Shown: piece by piece, positions 22,310 to 32,676 of the stretch | Numbering within the stretch: position 1 is the stretch's first letter | Layout of the letters: the number at the start of each line of letters is the position of its first letter | DNA from: Metellina segmentata | Taxonomy: Eukaryota; Arthropoda; Arachnida; Araneae; Tetragnathidae | DNA length: 64,000 nt | NCBI GenBank assembly: GCA_947359465.1 | Contig: OX375873.1 | Coordinates: 95,157,478-95,221,477 of the forward strand | Reading direction: 5' to 3' | Notes under the pieces: generated by a model | Told to the model about the DNA's origin: nothing | Database searches by the model: none | What the model saw: only the letters and a program-made list of their open reading frames with translations | Translations under genes and position numbers: made by a program

Positions 22310-25300
22310 TTATGATCTGTTTCTCAACCAATATGCTGGAGGTAAAAGTTGTTTAGGTTGTGTGTTGGGTGTTTGTGAAGGTGTGATGTGTTGTAAGTGA
22401 AAAAATCTGTTAGCTGACAGTTTAAGTCGATGCACATTGACCTTGATTGTTTCAGAAAATGGATTGTCAAGTTCCTTAATACAGCAGTTATGAGGATTTG
22501 GTTTGTTAATAACTTCATATGGTCCGAGGAACTTAGGTTTAAATGTATCAGTTGATTTTAGGTACACAATATCCCCAGTTTTGATATTTCTTTGAGATGA
22601 CTTATTTAATTTCTGTTCAGTCTCTTGATCTTGAGTGTTTTGTAAGTTATGCTGAACTTTAGCATAAAGTTGTTTGAGGGAAAGCAGCAGTTTATTTGTG
22701 TATTGATTCATTGGTAAAGTAGGTATTTCTTCTTCATGATTGAATGTGTCAAAAATTAATGACTGATTTCTTCCAAAGTGTAATAAATGAGGAGTTATTC
22801 CATGTGCAGAGTGCTTAGATGCATTGTAAATATGTTTATGAGCAGCAACTGCTATATCAAAGTCTATTTGATTGCTGGTAAGGGCTAGAAGAGTAGTTTT
22901 CAGAGCAGAGTTAATTCGTTCAGATTGGCCATTAGCTTTTGGGTTATGTGGTGTTGTATGCATTACTTTAATTCCTAATGTGCTTGTAAGTTTTTCAAAT
23001 ATTTCAGAAGTAAACTGAGTGCCGAGATCAGATAATATCATAGCTGGTCTACCAAAGGTGGTTATATATTGTATCATAGATTTACATATTGTAGAAGCTT
23101 GTATGTTCGTAATTGGATAAAGTTCAATATGTTTAGAAAAATGATCAATAACTGTGAAGATGTATTTGTTTTGAACGGGTCCAACGATGTCGATAGATAC
23201 AAATTCATTTGGTCTGTTAGGTATTGGAGTTTTTCCAAATGACGGTGATTTTCCATACTTGCGTTTATGTTTGCAGCACTCTTTGCATGATGAGACATAG
23301 TTTACAGTGTCGGAAAACATTCCCTTCCAAAAATATCGTTCTTTTAACAATAGGTATGTTTTGTCTGTTCCACAGTGTGTAACGTGTATATTTTGTAAAG
23401 CACACCTTTTTAATTTGTGGGGCATTACTATTGTTTTCAAGCAGACTTTTTCTTTATGTTCATTATGTTTGATGTCTAAGTGCATAAGGAGTTGAGTATT
23501 TGGGTCAATGTAAAAGTGTTCAAAATCTTTGTGTTTACAGTATTCTTGCTTCGTGAGTTCTTCCCTAACGTTACGAATCCATGTATCTTCCTCTTGGTGT
23601 TTAAGAATGTTTTGAGTGGTTAGTTCTTCTTTAATAAGGGTGGTGGCGGCAATAATTTCAGTATTTGCAGGGAGGATAGTGTTAGTTTCAGGAGGGGGTT
23701 GGCCCTCAGGTTCCCTTGAAATGTAGTCAGCCAAGTGATTAAGTTTCCCTTTTATGTGTTGGAATGTGTAGGAATACTCTGATAGTTCTAATAACCATCT
23801 GGCAATGATGTTGGCAGGATTACTTAATTTTGTGAAGTACTGTAAGTTTTTGTGATCAGATATGATAACAAAATGTCTTCCATATAAAAATTCGTGAAAA
23901 TATTTTACACTGTTGTGTATTGCCATAAGTTCTAACTTATTAGCGGGATACTTAGCTTCTGTTTGTGACAGTGAACGAGAGAAATATGCTACGGGACTTA
24001 ATTCATCGCTGTCTTCCTGCATTAATATTCCTGAGATAGCGACATTTGACGCATCAGTATTAAGGTAAAAGGGTTGATCCCATTTAGGTTGTTTGATAAA
24101 AGGTACTTCGAAGAATAATTGTTGTATATGTGCGAATGCTTCTTGATGTTGTTGAGTCCATTTAAAGTCTTTGGAGCATGCTAAGTCGTTTAAAATTTTG
24201 ATTTTATATGCATAGTTAGGAATTAGTTGGCGATAATATCCGCAAAGTCCGATAAATCTTTTTAGGTGTTTCTGGTTCTTTGGTGTTGAAAATTCTGTAA
24301 TTTTACGAGTGTTGTTAGTGCAAGGCATCAAGCCATCTTTATTGATCTTGAATCCTAGGTAGTCAATTTCTTTAAGCGCGAACTTGCATTTATGTGGTGC
24401 TAGTGTGAGGTTATTGTGTTGGAGCACTTGCAGAATATCCTTCAATTTGGAATTAAGATCTTCAATTGAATTAGCGCCTATAACAATGTCGTCTTGGTAG
24501 GCTTCTATTCCTGTGTGTTTAACTTTTTTAATGATATAATCAATAAGTTTTTGGAAATAAGCACTGGCTGATTTAAGACCAAAAACCATTCTGTTAAACT
24601 GAAAGGTTCCCCATTGTGTAGTAAAAGATAGGTATTTTCTATATTGTTGTGGGAGTGCAATTTGCCAGTAAGCATTATTGAGATCAAGCACTGTGAAATA
24701 TTGATATCCAGATAAAGATCGGGTGATATCATTAATTTTTGGTAATGGGTATGTGCAACCTTCAACAATTTGGTTTAACAGGCGCAGGTCCAATGCTAAC
24801 CTGATAGATGGTTTGTCAATAGAGTGGTCTTTCTTCTTTACGAGAATCATAGGACAAGCCCATTCAGATGTTGTTTCTTGGATGATTCCAGCATGAATGA
24901 GTTCTTCTAAATGCTGTTTAGCATGATGTTGCAAGGCTTGAGGTATCGGATATGGTACGGAGGAAATTGGGTTTTCATGCTGTAGCTGTATTTTTGGTGT
25001 AACCAAGTCAGAATGACCAATGGTTGAAACCGATTTTGAGAAGACTTGTTTAAATTTTGAAACAGTTTGGAGAATTTGATTCTGATGGAGTTTATCAAGG
25101 TGTTGAATTTGGAAGTCCTTCACATTGAAGTCACGTATTCTTTGTTTATAAACCCTGTCATCTGCAGTAATGTTGTTGACATGATTATTGGTATTGTGTT
25201 GACCATTCTGCTGTTGGTTTATGATATGAAAGTCTGTGTCAAGAACTCCAATTTTTGTTCCTTTGTTGACATGAATGTTCTTAGTACCAATGTTCCTTAC

Positions 25301-26098
25301 AATGGTGTGAATTTTTCCATGTTTCTCTGTAGTGTGTATGCTGGTGTGAATTTCTAAACAGTGATTTTGGATCTTGGGTGTGAATAAGACTTCTCTGCCC
25401 TGAAAATTGGAATTTTGTCTATTTGAAATTTGTATGACTTTTGTTTGATTAGGTTTCAGCATAATTTTTGTTTGGGTAAAAGCACAAGTATTTATATTAT
25501 CAGGTGTCTTTGTAGGTGTTTCTGATACTAGAGGAACAGATTTTTCACCAAAGTTTAGTGTGTTATTGTTGGTGTCCAAGGTCATCTTGTTAGCTCTGAG
25601 AAAGTCATACCCCAAGAGGACATCAAAATTTGCACCAGTGATTTCATTGGACACAAAGAAGGTTTGCTTAAATTTCTGACTGTGAATCGTTATTGTAATT
25701 TCTACACAGCATTTAAAGTCAATCGTTTGATTGTTGACGGCTTTGATTGTGACTTGCCTTGACAGATATTTGCACTTAGTTAGGTTTTTGACTCTGTTAA
25801 ATGTTGAAGCAGGCAAGAGGCAGATTGAACTACCACTGTCAATCATACAGGTTAAGTTTACCTCAGCACACTGTGCAAAAATGATGGGAAGAGAGTTATT
25901 TGTGTAGGCATTAAAAATGTGAGTTTCTATAGGTGGTGACTTCACTGTCATATGTTGTTTGTTCTTTTGGTGAACTGGGAAGTCTTGCAGGTCACCGCCT
26001 GTTAGTTTAACTGTTGTTGTTGACTCTGGGCATAGTCCTGTAAGTATTCTTCTTGACTGGGATGACGAGGCACAAAAGTTTGTTGTGGTCTGTTCCAC
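22310..26098 (-). CDS. pol: pol: protease, reverse transcriptase, RNase H, integrase
   Basis: 1,262-codon frame. Residue numbers count from the frame's first listed codon, a GTG, which is unlikely to be a real start. Protease: IDSGSS with Asp87. Reverse transcriptase about 400-590: LALDLR (Asp437), LDLNNAYWQI (Asp472), YQDD (534-537). RNase H about 675-795: TDAS (Asp682), Glu723, SDHKNL (Asp748), Asp791. Integrase: HVTH (905/908) with SSCKEC (938/941) as zinc finger, then Asp970, Asp1024 (LSDLGTQF) and Glu1060 (QSER). A GPY module (LGPYEV, 1192-1194) follows. All catalytic residues are present. Pol overlaps gag by 97 bases in the -1 frame, so it is probably made as a Gag-Pol fusion by frameshifting and only from about residue 31. 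Length and domain order fit Ty3/Gypsy pol. Confidence 0.97.
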   Translation of the reverse strand: MEQTTTNFCASSSQSRRILTGLCPESTTTVKLTGGDLQDFPVHQKNKQHMTVKSPPIETHIFNAYTNNSLPIIFAQCAEVNLTCMIDSGSSICLLPASTFNRVKNLTKCKYLSRQVTIKAVNNQTIDFKCCVEITITIHSQKFKQTFFVSNEITGANFDVLLGYDFLRANKMTLDTNNNTLNFGEKSVPLVSETPTKTPDNINTCAFTQTKIMLKPNQTKVIQISNRQNSNFQGREVLFTPKIQNHCLEIHTSIHTTEKHGKIHTIVRNIGTKNIHVNKGTKIGVLDTDFHIINQQQNGQHNTNNHVNNITADDRVYKQRIRDFNVKDFQIQHLDKLHQNQILQTVSKFKQVFSKSVSTIGHSDLVTPKIQLQHENPISSVPYPIPQALQHHAKQHLEELIHAGIIQETTSEWACPMILVKKKDHSIDKPSIRLALDLRLLNQIVEGCTYPLPKINDITRSLSGYQYFTVLDLNNAYWQIALPQQYRKYLSFTTQWGTFQFNRMVFGLKSASAYFQKLIDYIIKKVKHTGIEAYQDDIVIGANSIEDLNSKLKDILQVLQHNNLTLAPHKCKFALKEIDYLGFKINKDGLMPCTNNTRKITEFSTPKNQKHLKRFIGLCGYYRQLIPNYAYKIKILNDLACSKDFKWTQQHQEAFAHIQQLFFEVPFIKQPKWDQPFYLNTDASNVAISGILMQEDSDELSPVAYFSRSLSQTEAKYPANKLELMAIHNSVKYFHEFLYGRHFVIISDHKNLQYFTKLSNPANIIARWLLELSEYSYTFQHIKGKLNHLADYISREPEGQPPPETNTILPANTEIIAATTLIKEELTTQNILKHQEEDTWIRNVREELTKQEYCKHKDFEHFYIDPNTQLLMHLDIKHNEHKEKVCLKTIVMPHKLKRCALQNIHVTHCGTDKTYLLLKERYFWKGMFSDTVNYVSSCKECCKHKRKYGKSPSFGKTPIPNRPNEFVSIDIVGPVQNKYIFTVIDHFSKHIELYPITNIQASTICKSMIQYITTFGRPAMILSDLGTQFTSEIFEKLTSTLGIKVMHTTPHNPKANGQSERINSALKTTLLALTSNQIDFDIAVAAHKHIYNASKHSAHGITPHLLHFGRNQSLIFDTFNHEEEIPTLPMNQYTNKLLLSLKQLYAKVQHNLQNTQDQETEQKLNKSSQRNIKTGDIVYLKSTDTFKPKFLGPYEVINKPNPHNCCIKELDNPFSETIKVNVHRLKLSANRFFHLQHITPSQTPNTQPKQLLPPAYWLRNRS

Positions 26099-27162
26099 TG
26101 TCTTTGATTTTGATATCCGTCCTGTGGTGGCATCTTTTGATAACTACCCTGGAACTGCGGGGTTTGGTGTTGGCCTTGGTTGTGTCTAGGCCCAGAGGCA
26201 CGAGGAACCAAAAAGTGGGGCTGCATTTGTGGTGGTTGTGCTTGATACCCATATCGATAAAGGTTTTGTCGGGGTCTATAGGGTCTTGGTGGCATGTTTT
26301 GGCTCATGTTGATTCTTTTGAAACTGTAGCAGTCCTTCATGAAATGGCCTTTTCGTCCACAGTATAAACAAGTAATGTCACTGGGAGCCCCTGCAAGTTG
26401 CATTTCAGGTTGCTCTTGTTGTGGTTTTGCTCCAACTTGGATCTCACTGATGTGAGCAATGATCTTATCAAGCTTAGCGGAGAAGACATCATCTTTTTGG
26501 GAAGCAATTTGGTGAATCGGCTGGAGTAACATAGATTGGGCACTGAGTTGCTCACAGCAGGTGTTATTGAGCTGTATTTTATGGGCTATTTTGACAGCCT
26601 CTTCAAATGTGGCGGGTTCCTTGTCCTGAACTTTGGTTTTGATTTGGAAAGGCAAGTCACCGATGAATTTTACTAATTTTATTTCGTCGATTATTTGTCT
26701 GGCCTCGTTATCTCTGGCTACACTATATATTTTCTGTGCCGCAGTGCTGATACGATGGGCAAAATTCTTCACATCCTCGTTGGTGTTGTAGGAGATTGCT
26801 TGGAAATTTTGGTGATGTTGGTGTTTTGTCAACTGAGGCACAAAAAATTCTTTGAATGCCTTCTCAAGATCTTCAAGGTTTGTACAATCTTGAATTTTTG
26901 GATCATGCAAGAAATATTGTAACGCTGAACCAGAGAGTCGGGCTCCTAATACAGTTCGGATGTTAATAAATTCCCATTTGTATAAATCTGACACTAGGCG
27001 AAGTTGTGTGAAAAATGCAGGACATGTATTTTTATCGCCGTCAAAAACGGGTATGAGATTAAGTTGGGACGAATGAAATGTGTTGTGATTCTCCCTCGGG
27101 AGAATTGAAATGTCATTGGAATTGGATTGTGGCATGGTATATTTGTTACTCCGTAACTTCAT
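26002..27162 (-). CDS. gag: gag: capsid and nucleocapsid
   Basis: 386 codons from an ATG at 27162, 579 bases inside the 5' LTR. The first 200 residues have the character of a retrotransposon capsid (NLIPVFDGD near the start; helical, with LQYFLHDP and FFVPQLT), which packs the genomic RNA into a cytoplasmic particle. A single CCHC zinc knuckle, CLYCGRKGHFMKDC (Cys265, Cys268, His273, Cys278), marks the nucleocapsid. The C-terminal 110 residues are rich in Pro, Gln, Arg and Tyr. The last two codons before the TAA stop form part of the frameshift site. No protease motif lies in gag; it is in pol. Confidence 0.93.
   Translation of the reverse strand: MKLRSNKYTMPQSNSNDISILPRENHNTFHSSQLNLIPVFDGDKNTCPAFFTQLRLVSDLYKWEFINIRTVLGARLSGSALQYFLHDPKIQDCTNLEDLEKAFKEFFVPQLTKHQHHQNFQAISYNTNEDVKNFAHRISTAAQKIYSVARDNEARQIIDEIKLVKFIGDLPFQIKTKVQDKEPATFEEAVKIAHKIQLNNTCCEQLSAQSMLLQPIHQIASQKDDVFSAKLDKIIAHISEIQVGAKPQQEQPEMQLAGAPSDITCLYCGRKGHFMKDCYSFKRINMSQNMPPRPYRPRQNLYRYGYQAQPPQMQPHFLVPRASGPRHNQGQHQTPQFQGSYQKMPPQDGYQNQRQWNRPQQTFVPRHPSQEEYLQDYAQSQQQQLN
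26005..26011 (-). promoter_or_regulatory. -1 ribosomal frameshift site GTTAAAC
   Basis: On the element strand, G-TTA-AAC in the gag frame is followed directly by the TAA stop. It fits the X-XXY-YYZ slippery pattern (GUUAAAC is an established slippery heptamer in nidoviruses), and a -1 shift enters pol at Val-Lys. Eight bases downstream a short stem is possible (GGTGA with TCACC 18 bases later). Pol is open across this point. Confidence 0.75.
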
Positions 27163-27719
27163 GAAATTCAGGAACAGTGTGCAAACATATATGCAATAAT
27201 ATACTATATAATATATATTGTTAGCAAATCATGAATACACAATTGAGTATCATAGAGATAGTTGATTAATACACATGAATATATGAAATACAAAAGCGAT
27301 ATTGAATAGACTATTTATGTAGACACTATTTTCACATGTAAAAATGCGCTTAGAGCATGTTAGAGATAAAATAGCAAAATTATAACCATGGTTATGTAAT
27401 GTTTAAAGTTTGTCTGAGCACAAGTTAACATTACGAATATCAATAACCTAACATAACAGATTGTGATTGTATAAAAAATTTTGTAAGCATGGATATATGA
27501 AAAGAATTTAATAATCCATGTAATAAATACTAAATTCAAAATACCAAGATTTAAATCCCGTTTACTACAAGGACAAAAACATCAAGCTACGTAGGAAATC
27601 AGAGATAAAGTTGTGGGAGGCTGAATCAACCGAATTTATTCAAGATGGCTACCACCTGACGCGCTCTTCACGCAATGGTGAAAAGGAACAAAAATTTAAA
27701 AAAAGAACGATTCGTAAAA
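27163..27719 (-). other. 5' leader of the Gypsy element
   Basis: About 560 bases between the PBS and gag. No long frame. Presumably contains packaging signals, not identifiable by eye. Confidence 0.6.
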
Positions 27720-27736
27720 CCTGGTCGTAGGCACCA
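27720..27736 (-). other. primer-binding site
   Basis: On the element strand TGGTGCCTACGACCAGG starts 4 bases after the 5' LTR. The inferred tRNA 3' end carries A73 and an acceptor 3' strand CGTAGGC before CCA. I could not assign the tRNA. Confidence 0.75.
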
Positions 27737-27740
27737 CATT

Positions 27741-28286
27741 TGTCATACGTTGACTAGGCCGTGATTGTGGTGATAATCATGCAAGTAAATTAAAGTCTTG
27801 CAAAAGAAACAGGACACATCAGGTAATCAAGAAAGAAAATATATTGTCACAGAATTCAAGTAAATTTTACATAATTGATCACAAATAAAAATAGAGACAA
27901 TCACTGCATTTTTAATTGAATAAAAATAAGAATGAAATTAAATTCAATAGACCTGTCCGGTGTCCAATCCATCCCCCAGCACTTCGATGGTGAGTATCTG
28001 AGTTCCAGACGCCCAGAGACAACTGTCGAAAAAAAGTTATTTTTCCTCACTTGGCACACTTCAGCCCCCGTGATGCTTTCGCTATTTTCCCATTGGACCC
28101 CAAGGATAGCGTCCCCACGGCAGGCTGTCCATTCCGGCGGGCTCATTGTTCGGGATTTTTTTCCGCGCGAATTCCGCCAACCCCAAGCTACCCCTTTGTG
28201 GAGGTTTCGCTATCATGTTTCCCTTGAGGTCAATGTTCGCTGTGTGGAGGCATCATTGGAGTGTGTGCTGCTTGCTTAGCTGGACA
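27741..28286 (-). repeat. 5' LTR (546 bp)
   Basis: Same sequence and length as 20613-21158. It should hold the Pol II promoter; no promoter motif was fixed confidently. Confidence 0.97.
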
Positions 28287-28291
28287 CATGG
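28287..28291. repeat. target-site duplication CATGG (right)
   Basis: Matches 20608-20612. Confidence 0.95.
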
Positions 28292-31200
28292 GTTTGATGA
28301 ATTCGATGTCCTGCATTAAAAGTGATCAAGAACTTTTGTTGTAGAAAATAAAACTGTCATTTTTTTAAATACTTATAAATTTTTTTTATTACTTATCATC
28401 AACATTTAAATAATACTTTTAGAGTTAACTCTTGAATATAAAGTCTACATGATTTGCAGTTTACACATTAAATCCTTTATAATTCCGTTACTTTCGATTA
28501 AAGTGTTCGGAAGCTGAAGAAGCAGTACCTACCATCAATGAAGACTGCATCATCCCTTGTGGATGATTGAAGAAGTTAAATTGAATATAATGTAAGTTTG
28601 TAAAGGGAAATGAAAAACGTTTACCATGTCGCTATCCATTTCAAAAAGCAAAAAGTGCATAGATAAGTTTCGTCGGTTTCCAACAAATCTAACAATAAAT
28701 ATTTAACTCATGTATCTTAAATTTTCCAACCATATTCGATGCTGCTTCTACGTAATTTAATGTTCTCTATCAGGGAGAAGAATGGCATGGATGTTCTAAG
28801 TGGTTCGGAATTCCTTTCTAGGCCGTTGGTCCCGAATTTCACGGGTAAAGACGAAAGATGAAGGTGGAGCGACAAACTATACAATACCTACAGAGGTAAA
28901 ATTAGAAGAAAAAGAGAACAGAAAATCTGACTGAAACTCATCTGTAAATAACTATTTTTTTAAGCAATATAAAATGCAGTCATACAACTGTTTAATAAGC
29001 AATACAGAGCTAAAACGAAGTCATCAAGAGAAGCCTAAATTTATTTTTTCCTTTGGCCCATTATTTTACTGCACCCCTACGAATGCGGCGTTTAAATACC
29101 CCATTTATATGAAATCAATAAGATCTAAAATATAACTCGACGCGTTAATAAACCGTGAGGATTTAACTGGTAAAAAGGGGAAACAATAGGACCTTTGAAG
29201 CGGCCCAACCTCTTTTTCTGATCCATATCCGTGCTTGTATGATAAAATTCCTAAAAGGCACTTAACTTCTTGATATTTTACTATTGTTATAGGCATTCAA
29301 TATTTTAAGATGTGTGATATGTTAAACTGATTCTGCTCATTATGAATCAGCACTTCAGTTTTTGGCGAAATACATGTTTTGAAGCCGCTTGCACTAATTG
29401 CTGTTTGTGTCCTTATGGTATATGAAATATTCAGTCATCATGAACTTTTTGGAAGAAAACAAAGGCAAATTTGCATCCAAATCACTAATTTTCGTGGCGA
29501 CATCTGTTGATATAAGTTTGAACTAGAAACAAAAGACATTAAACCACGTATTGGAATTGGGAAGAGGGTCGAGCTTTTAAGACTTAATGTCTGATTCTAC
29601 TCTAGTAAATTCAAAATCTGAGGGAAATTGTTCAATTAATAAGATATATTCTCCAGCTCACTTTCGTAGCATTAATTTTTTAGGCAGATCTTTAAATAAT
29701 AATGGTTATTTTAAAGGAATAAAGATTACATTTAATCATTTCAAAATATTTGAGAATTCTTTTAGTATAATGGCAAAATATTAGAATAATAGTTTATTAT
29801 ATTTGTAGAAGACTAAATAGAATAATAAAATAAATTCGATTTTGACAATTACGTGAAAACATCTTTTTTAACGAACCAATGGATATAGGTGCTACTTTTT
29901 GGTTAACTACTTTGGTTTAATATTTAGTTTACTACCATTGGTTAATTAACCAAGTGTAGTACTTAGTTTGAATTTATAATCACTTCCACAGGTGACCTAT
30001 CAGTACTTAGAATTTTTTAGCGGAATCAGTCTGGTTTGACTTTAAGTTACTTTTAGTGTCATCCTCCCTCTTTTTATATTTATTTTGGGACATTTTATGT
30101 ATTATCTTGCGAACAAAGGAGCACTCAATTCTACCAATTTTTCACGAATGAGTCAAATTCCTTTTTTTACGTGGTTCATTGTCAAGATCTTACACGTTGT
30201 CTGAGGCTGATGCGTTGTTAACTGCTTCGACTAATACAGTTTTATCGTTGTAAAGTTTAGTATATCAGATACTATATAGTTTGTACGCCCTGCTGATTGG
30301 CATCTGGCTATACCCACAATTCGTGGTTGTCAAACTAAAATCCATAACATCTTCGAGATGTTCGGCATTGCATTCAGCAAAGTTGACCTTCACATACGCC
30401 TTGTGTTCGACATTCTGTTTCTTCTTCTATTTGTTGCCTATTTAGTAACTTGTTTCTAAGATAATATGATAAATGTAACCAATTTTCTTTCGAAAAATAG
30501 TCATCAATTTATTCAACCGACATGAACCGATTCTTGTACCTGCTATTATTCAAAAAGTATCCTCAAATATATTGAAAAGGATCTTAAATGCTTAGTTCTT
30601 TTAAAGTAATCAAATATGTTTTCATTATTCTAAGAAAATAAAGAAATACTCAAATGATTAAATTATATAGAATTATATGTAAACCGTTTAATATTTATCT
30701 AGACTAAACCTAAGAGTGAAAAATATATATTATTCACCCATTATATTTTTCAGGATCTATTCAACCATTTTTAAAGGCAGATCAAATTTCTACGTTTAGT
30801 GAAAGTAGAAGGGTTTTTGTTGAAGGATTGCAGAAATTGATAGTTTCAGAAGACTACACAAGCAACAGTAAATTCGTGGCTTGGTAAAGATGCATTCTAG
30901 GGAACTTTAAATTATGTATGTGAGTGATTTCTTACCAATTCAAGAGAAATTCGTTTTCCATTCATGTTAAAATTTCGTTGCGACAATCCTTGACCGACCT
31001 CCTTTGGAATAGACTATATATTTCATTTGGCGATATACTGTCCCATACAATATTACATTGTTTAATTGAATTTAGTTTTAAATAGTTAAGAAGAGGAGTT
31101 TGATACCATTTACCAGAATGAGCACGGCTTGAGAGATATTGACTATCAACAATTCTTCGGGATAAGTATGGAAGACAGAGTATGTGAAATTCATTGAGTG

Positions 31201-32057
31201 CGTTTTGAAACATTGAAGGAGGATTTCGTCCTTAAATAAATATAAAAGAGATTCATCGTTGCAAATAGATTTCTGTCAAACATAACAATGAAGAAAGTTG
31301 ATTTTCCTGTTTTTACGCATTACAGCGTTTTAAAACTGTTGGGAATTACTGTAATGAAAAGTAGAATTGTGATGGTGTTTGTTTGTCCTTTATCATTATT
31401 TTTCAAGAATAATAGTTTTCTTATACTTCGGTCATATAGTCTGATTTTTGTAGTTTCTCACACATTTTACTGCTATACTGCCATAAAAATTCACCTAAAA
31501 CAGATAGTAATATTCAAGCAAATGAACAATTGTGCCTCCAAATCATCATAACATGTAGAAATGATCTCAAATACAAATATTTCTCAAAGTTCATGTACGC
31601 GAAATATCTTCCAATTAAGTTGTCCAGTGAATATCTTTAAGCAATATTAAAATGTTCATAGTTATCTAGATGTATTCAGCAAAGGCATTTGCATTTCGTT
31701 GACAGGCATGCAGCCCTTACTTATTCTAGGTGCACTAACATTTCATTATTCCAACGTTTTACTAGTAAATAATTTGAATTATTTTTGCACCGCATTAGGA
31801 TATATCCTGTAAAAGACGAAATAATATTCCGTCAGGCAATATAAACCCAACTTAGATAGTAGCTATTTCCAATGTATTACGTTGTTGGTACAAGTAAATA
31901 AAGGCATTAGGTAATAAAAATTCACACACTGGTTGACATGTATTCGCCTCCGTTCAAACCGAACAGTACTTGACTTATTTATCTTTCTTATACCATCTGA
32001 GGGTCAAGCACGCATCATTCTACCATGCACGCTGAAGTTTTCCTTTCAGGACTTATA
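28292..32057. other. 3.8 kb of AT-rich DNA without recognised gene
   Basis: Only short frames (for example plus 29587-29784, minus 30962-31213, plus 31288-31551), none with a recognisable domain. No repeat boundaries. Could be intergenic or intronic. Confidence 0.45.
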
Positions 32058-32215
32058 GGTAGGTAGGAAGTCTAATTTAAGCTCAAAAGCAACACAATGG
32101 ATGGATTTTTAGCGAATACAACTCCTCGAAACTCTGAACCATGGTTGGATGGTGAGACGAAAACCCGAGCTTATTTTGGATCGAGTTTCAAAATCACAAC
32201 TCCACTACTCAATCA
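32058..32215 (-). repeat. SINE fragment
   Basis: Starts with the inverted tail AGGTAGGTAGGAAG, then AGCAACACAATGG and CTGAACCATGGTTGGATG, all landmarks of the SINE body on the minus strand. No head remains. Confidence 0.65.
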
Positions 32216-32388
32216 ACCATAAGGTAACCGTGGCACTCTCTTCGCGACCAATAGAATATTTTCTGGGATTCCCATCAACAGATGTTTTTATTTAACCATT
32301 ATGAGGGTTGTTGGGTTAAAACAAAAATACACTACTCGGAAATCTGGTTGACCTCAGAGGATTAACCATCTCTCTGTTGCATATTAAC

Positions 32389-32676
32389 CGGTCTGGTGGT
32401 TAAGGTGTTAGCCTCTAGATTGGAAGGTTCCTGGTTTGAATCTCCGGGTCAGTGCATAGATAGTTGTAAGCGTATGGTGTACAGACGGCTGGTGCACCTA
32501 AAACCTGTCGTGGCCAAAATTCTTCACGTTGGGTTGGTGTGGAAGTCTGGAAATTGGGTGCCAGCTCAGATGTTACCTCGTTATCTGACAGTGGATCACA
32601 TGGTGTTGTCTTTCCTTAGGGGATTGATCCCGGACTGTCGTCACAATCCCGTTGTGTGGCTCCATAACGACATTAA
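32389..32676 (+). repeat. tRNA-derived SINE, type-1 head, near full length
   Basis: The head has A-box-like TGGTTAAGGTG and B-box-like GGTTTGAATCTC. The body follows: GGCTGGTGCACC, TGTCGTGGCC, CACGTTGGGTTGG, GGATTGATCCCGGACTGTCG and the tail ATTAATTAAAAAT. A chance open frame covers it (32396-32680). Best preserved example in this orientation. Confidence 0.85.

Larger units (their letters stand above)
20613..28286 (-). mobile_element. apparently intact Ty3/Gypsy LTR retrotransposon (7,674 bp)
   Basis: Two 546-bp LTRs bound an interior with a primer-binding site, gag, pol (protease, reverse transcriptase, RNase H, integrase) and a polypurine tract, all in minus-strand order. The element is flanked by a perfect CATGG duplication. 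Both LTRs begin TGTC and end GACA on the plus strand and show no difference on reading; gag and pol have no internal stop. Together these indicate recent insertion. There is no envelope-like frame; 1.15 kb between pol and the 3' LTR is non-coding. The GPY module after the integrase places it among Ty3/Gypsy (Metaviridae) lineages with that module. The related pol relic at 14.5 kb is much older. Confidence 0.97.
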
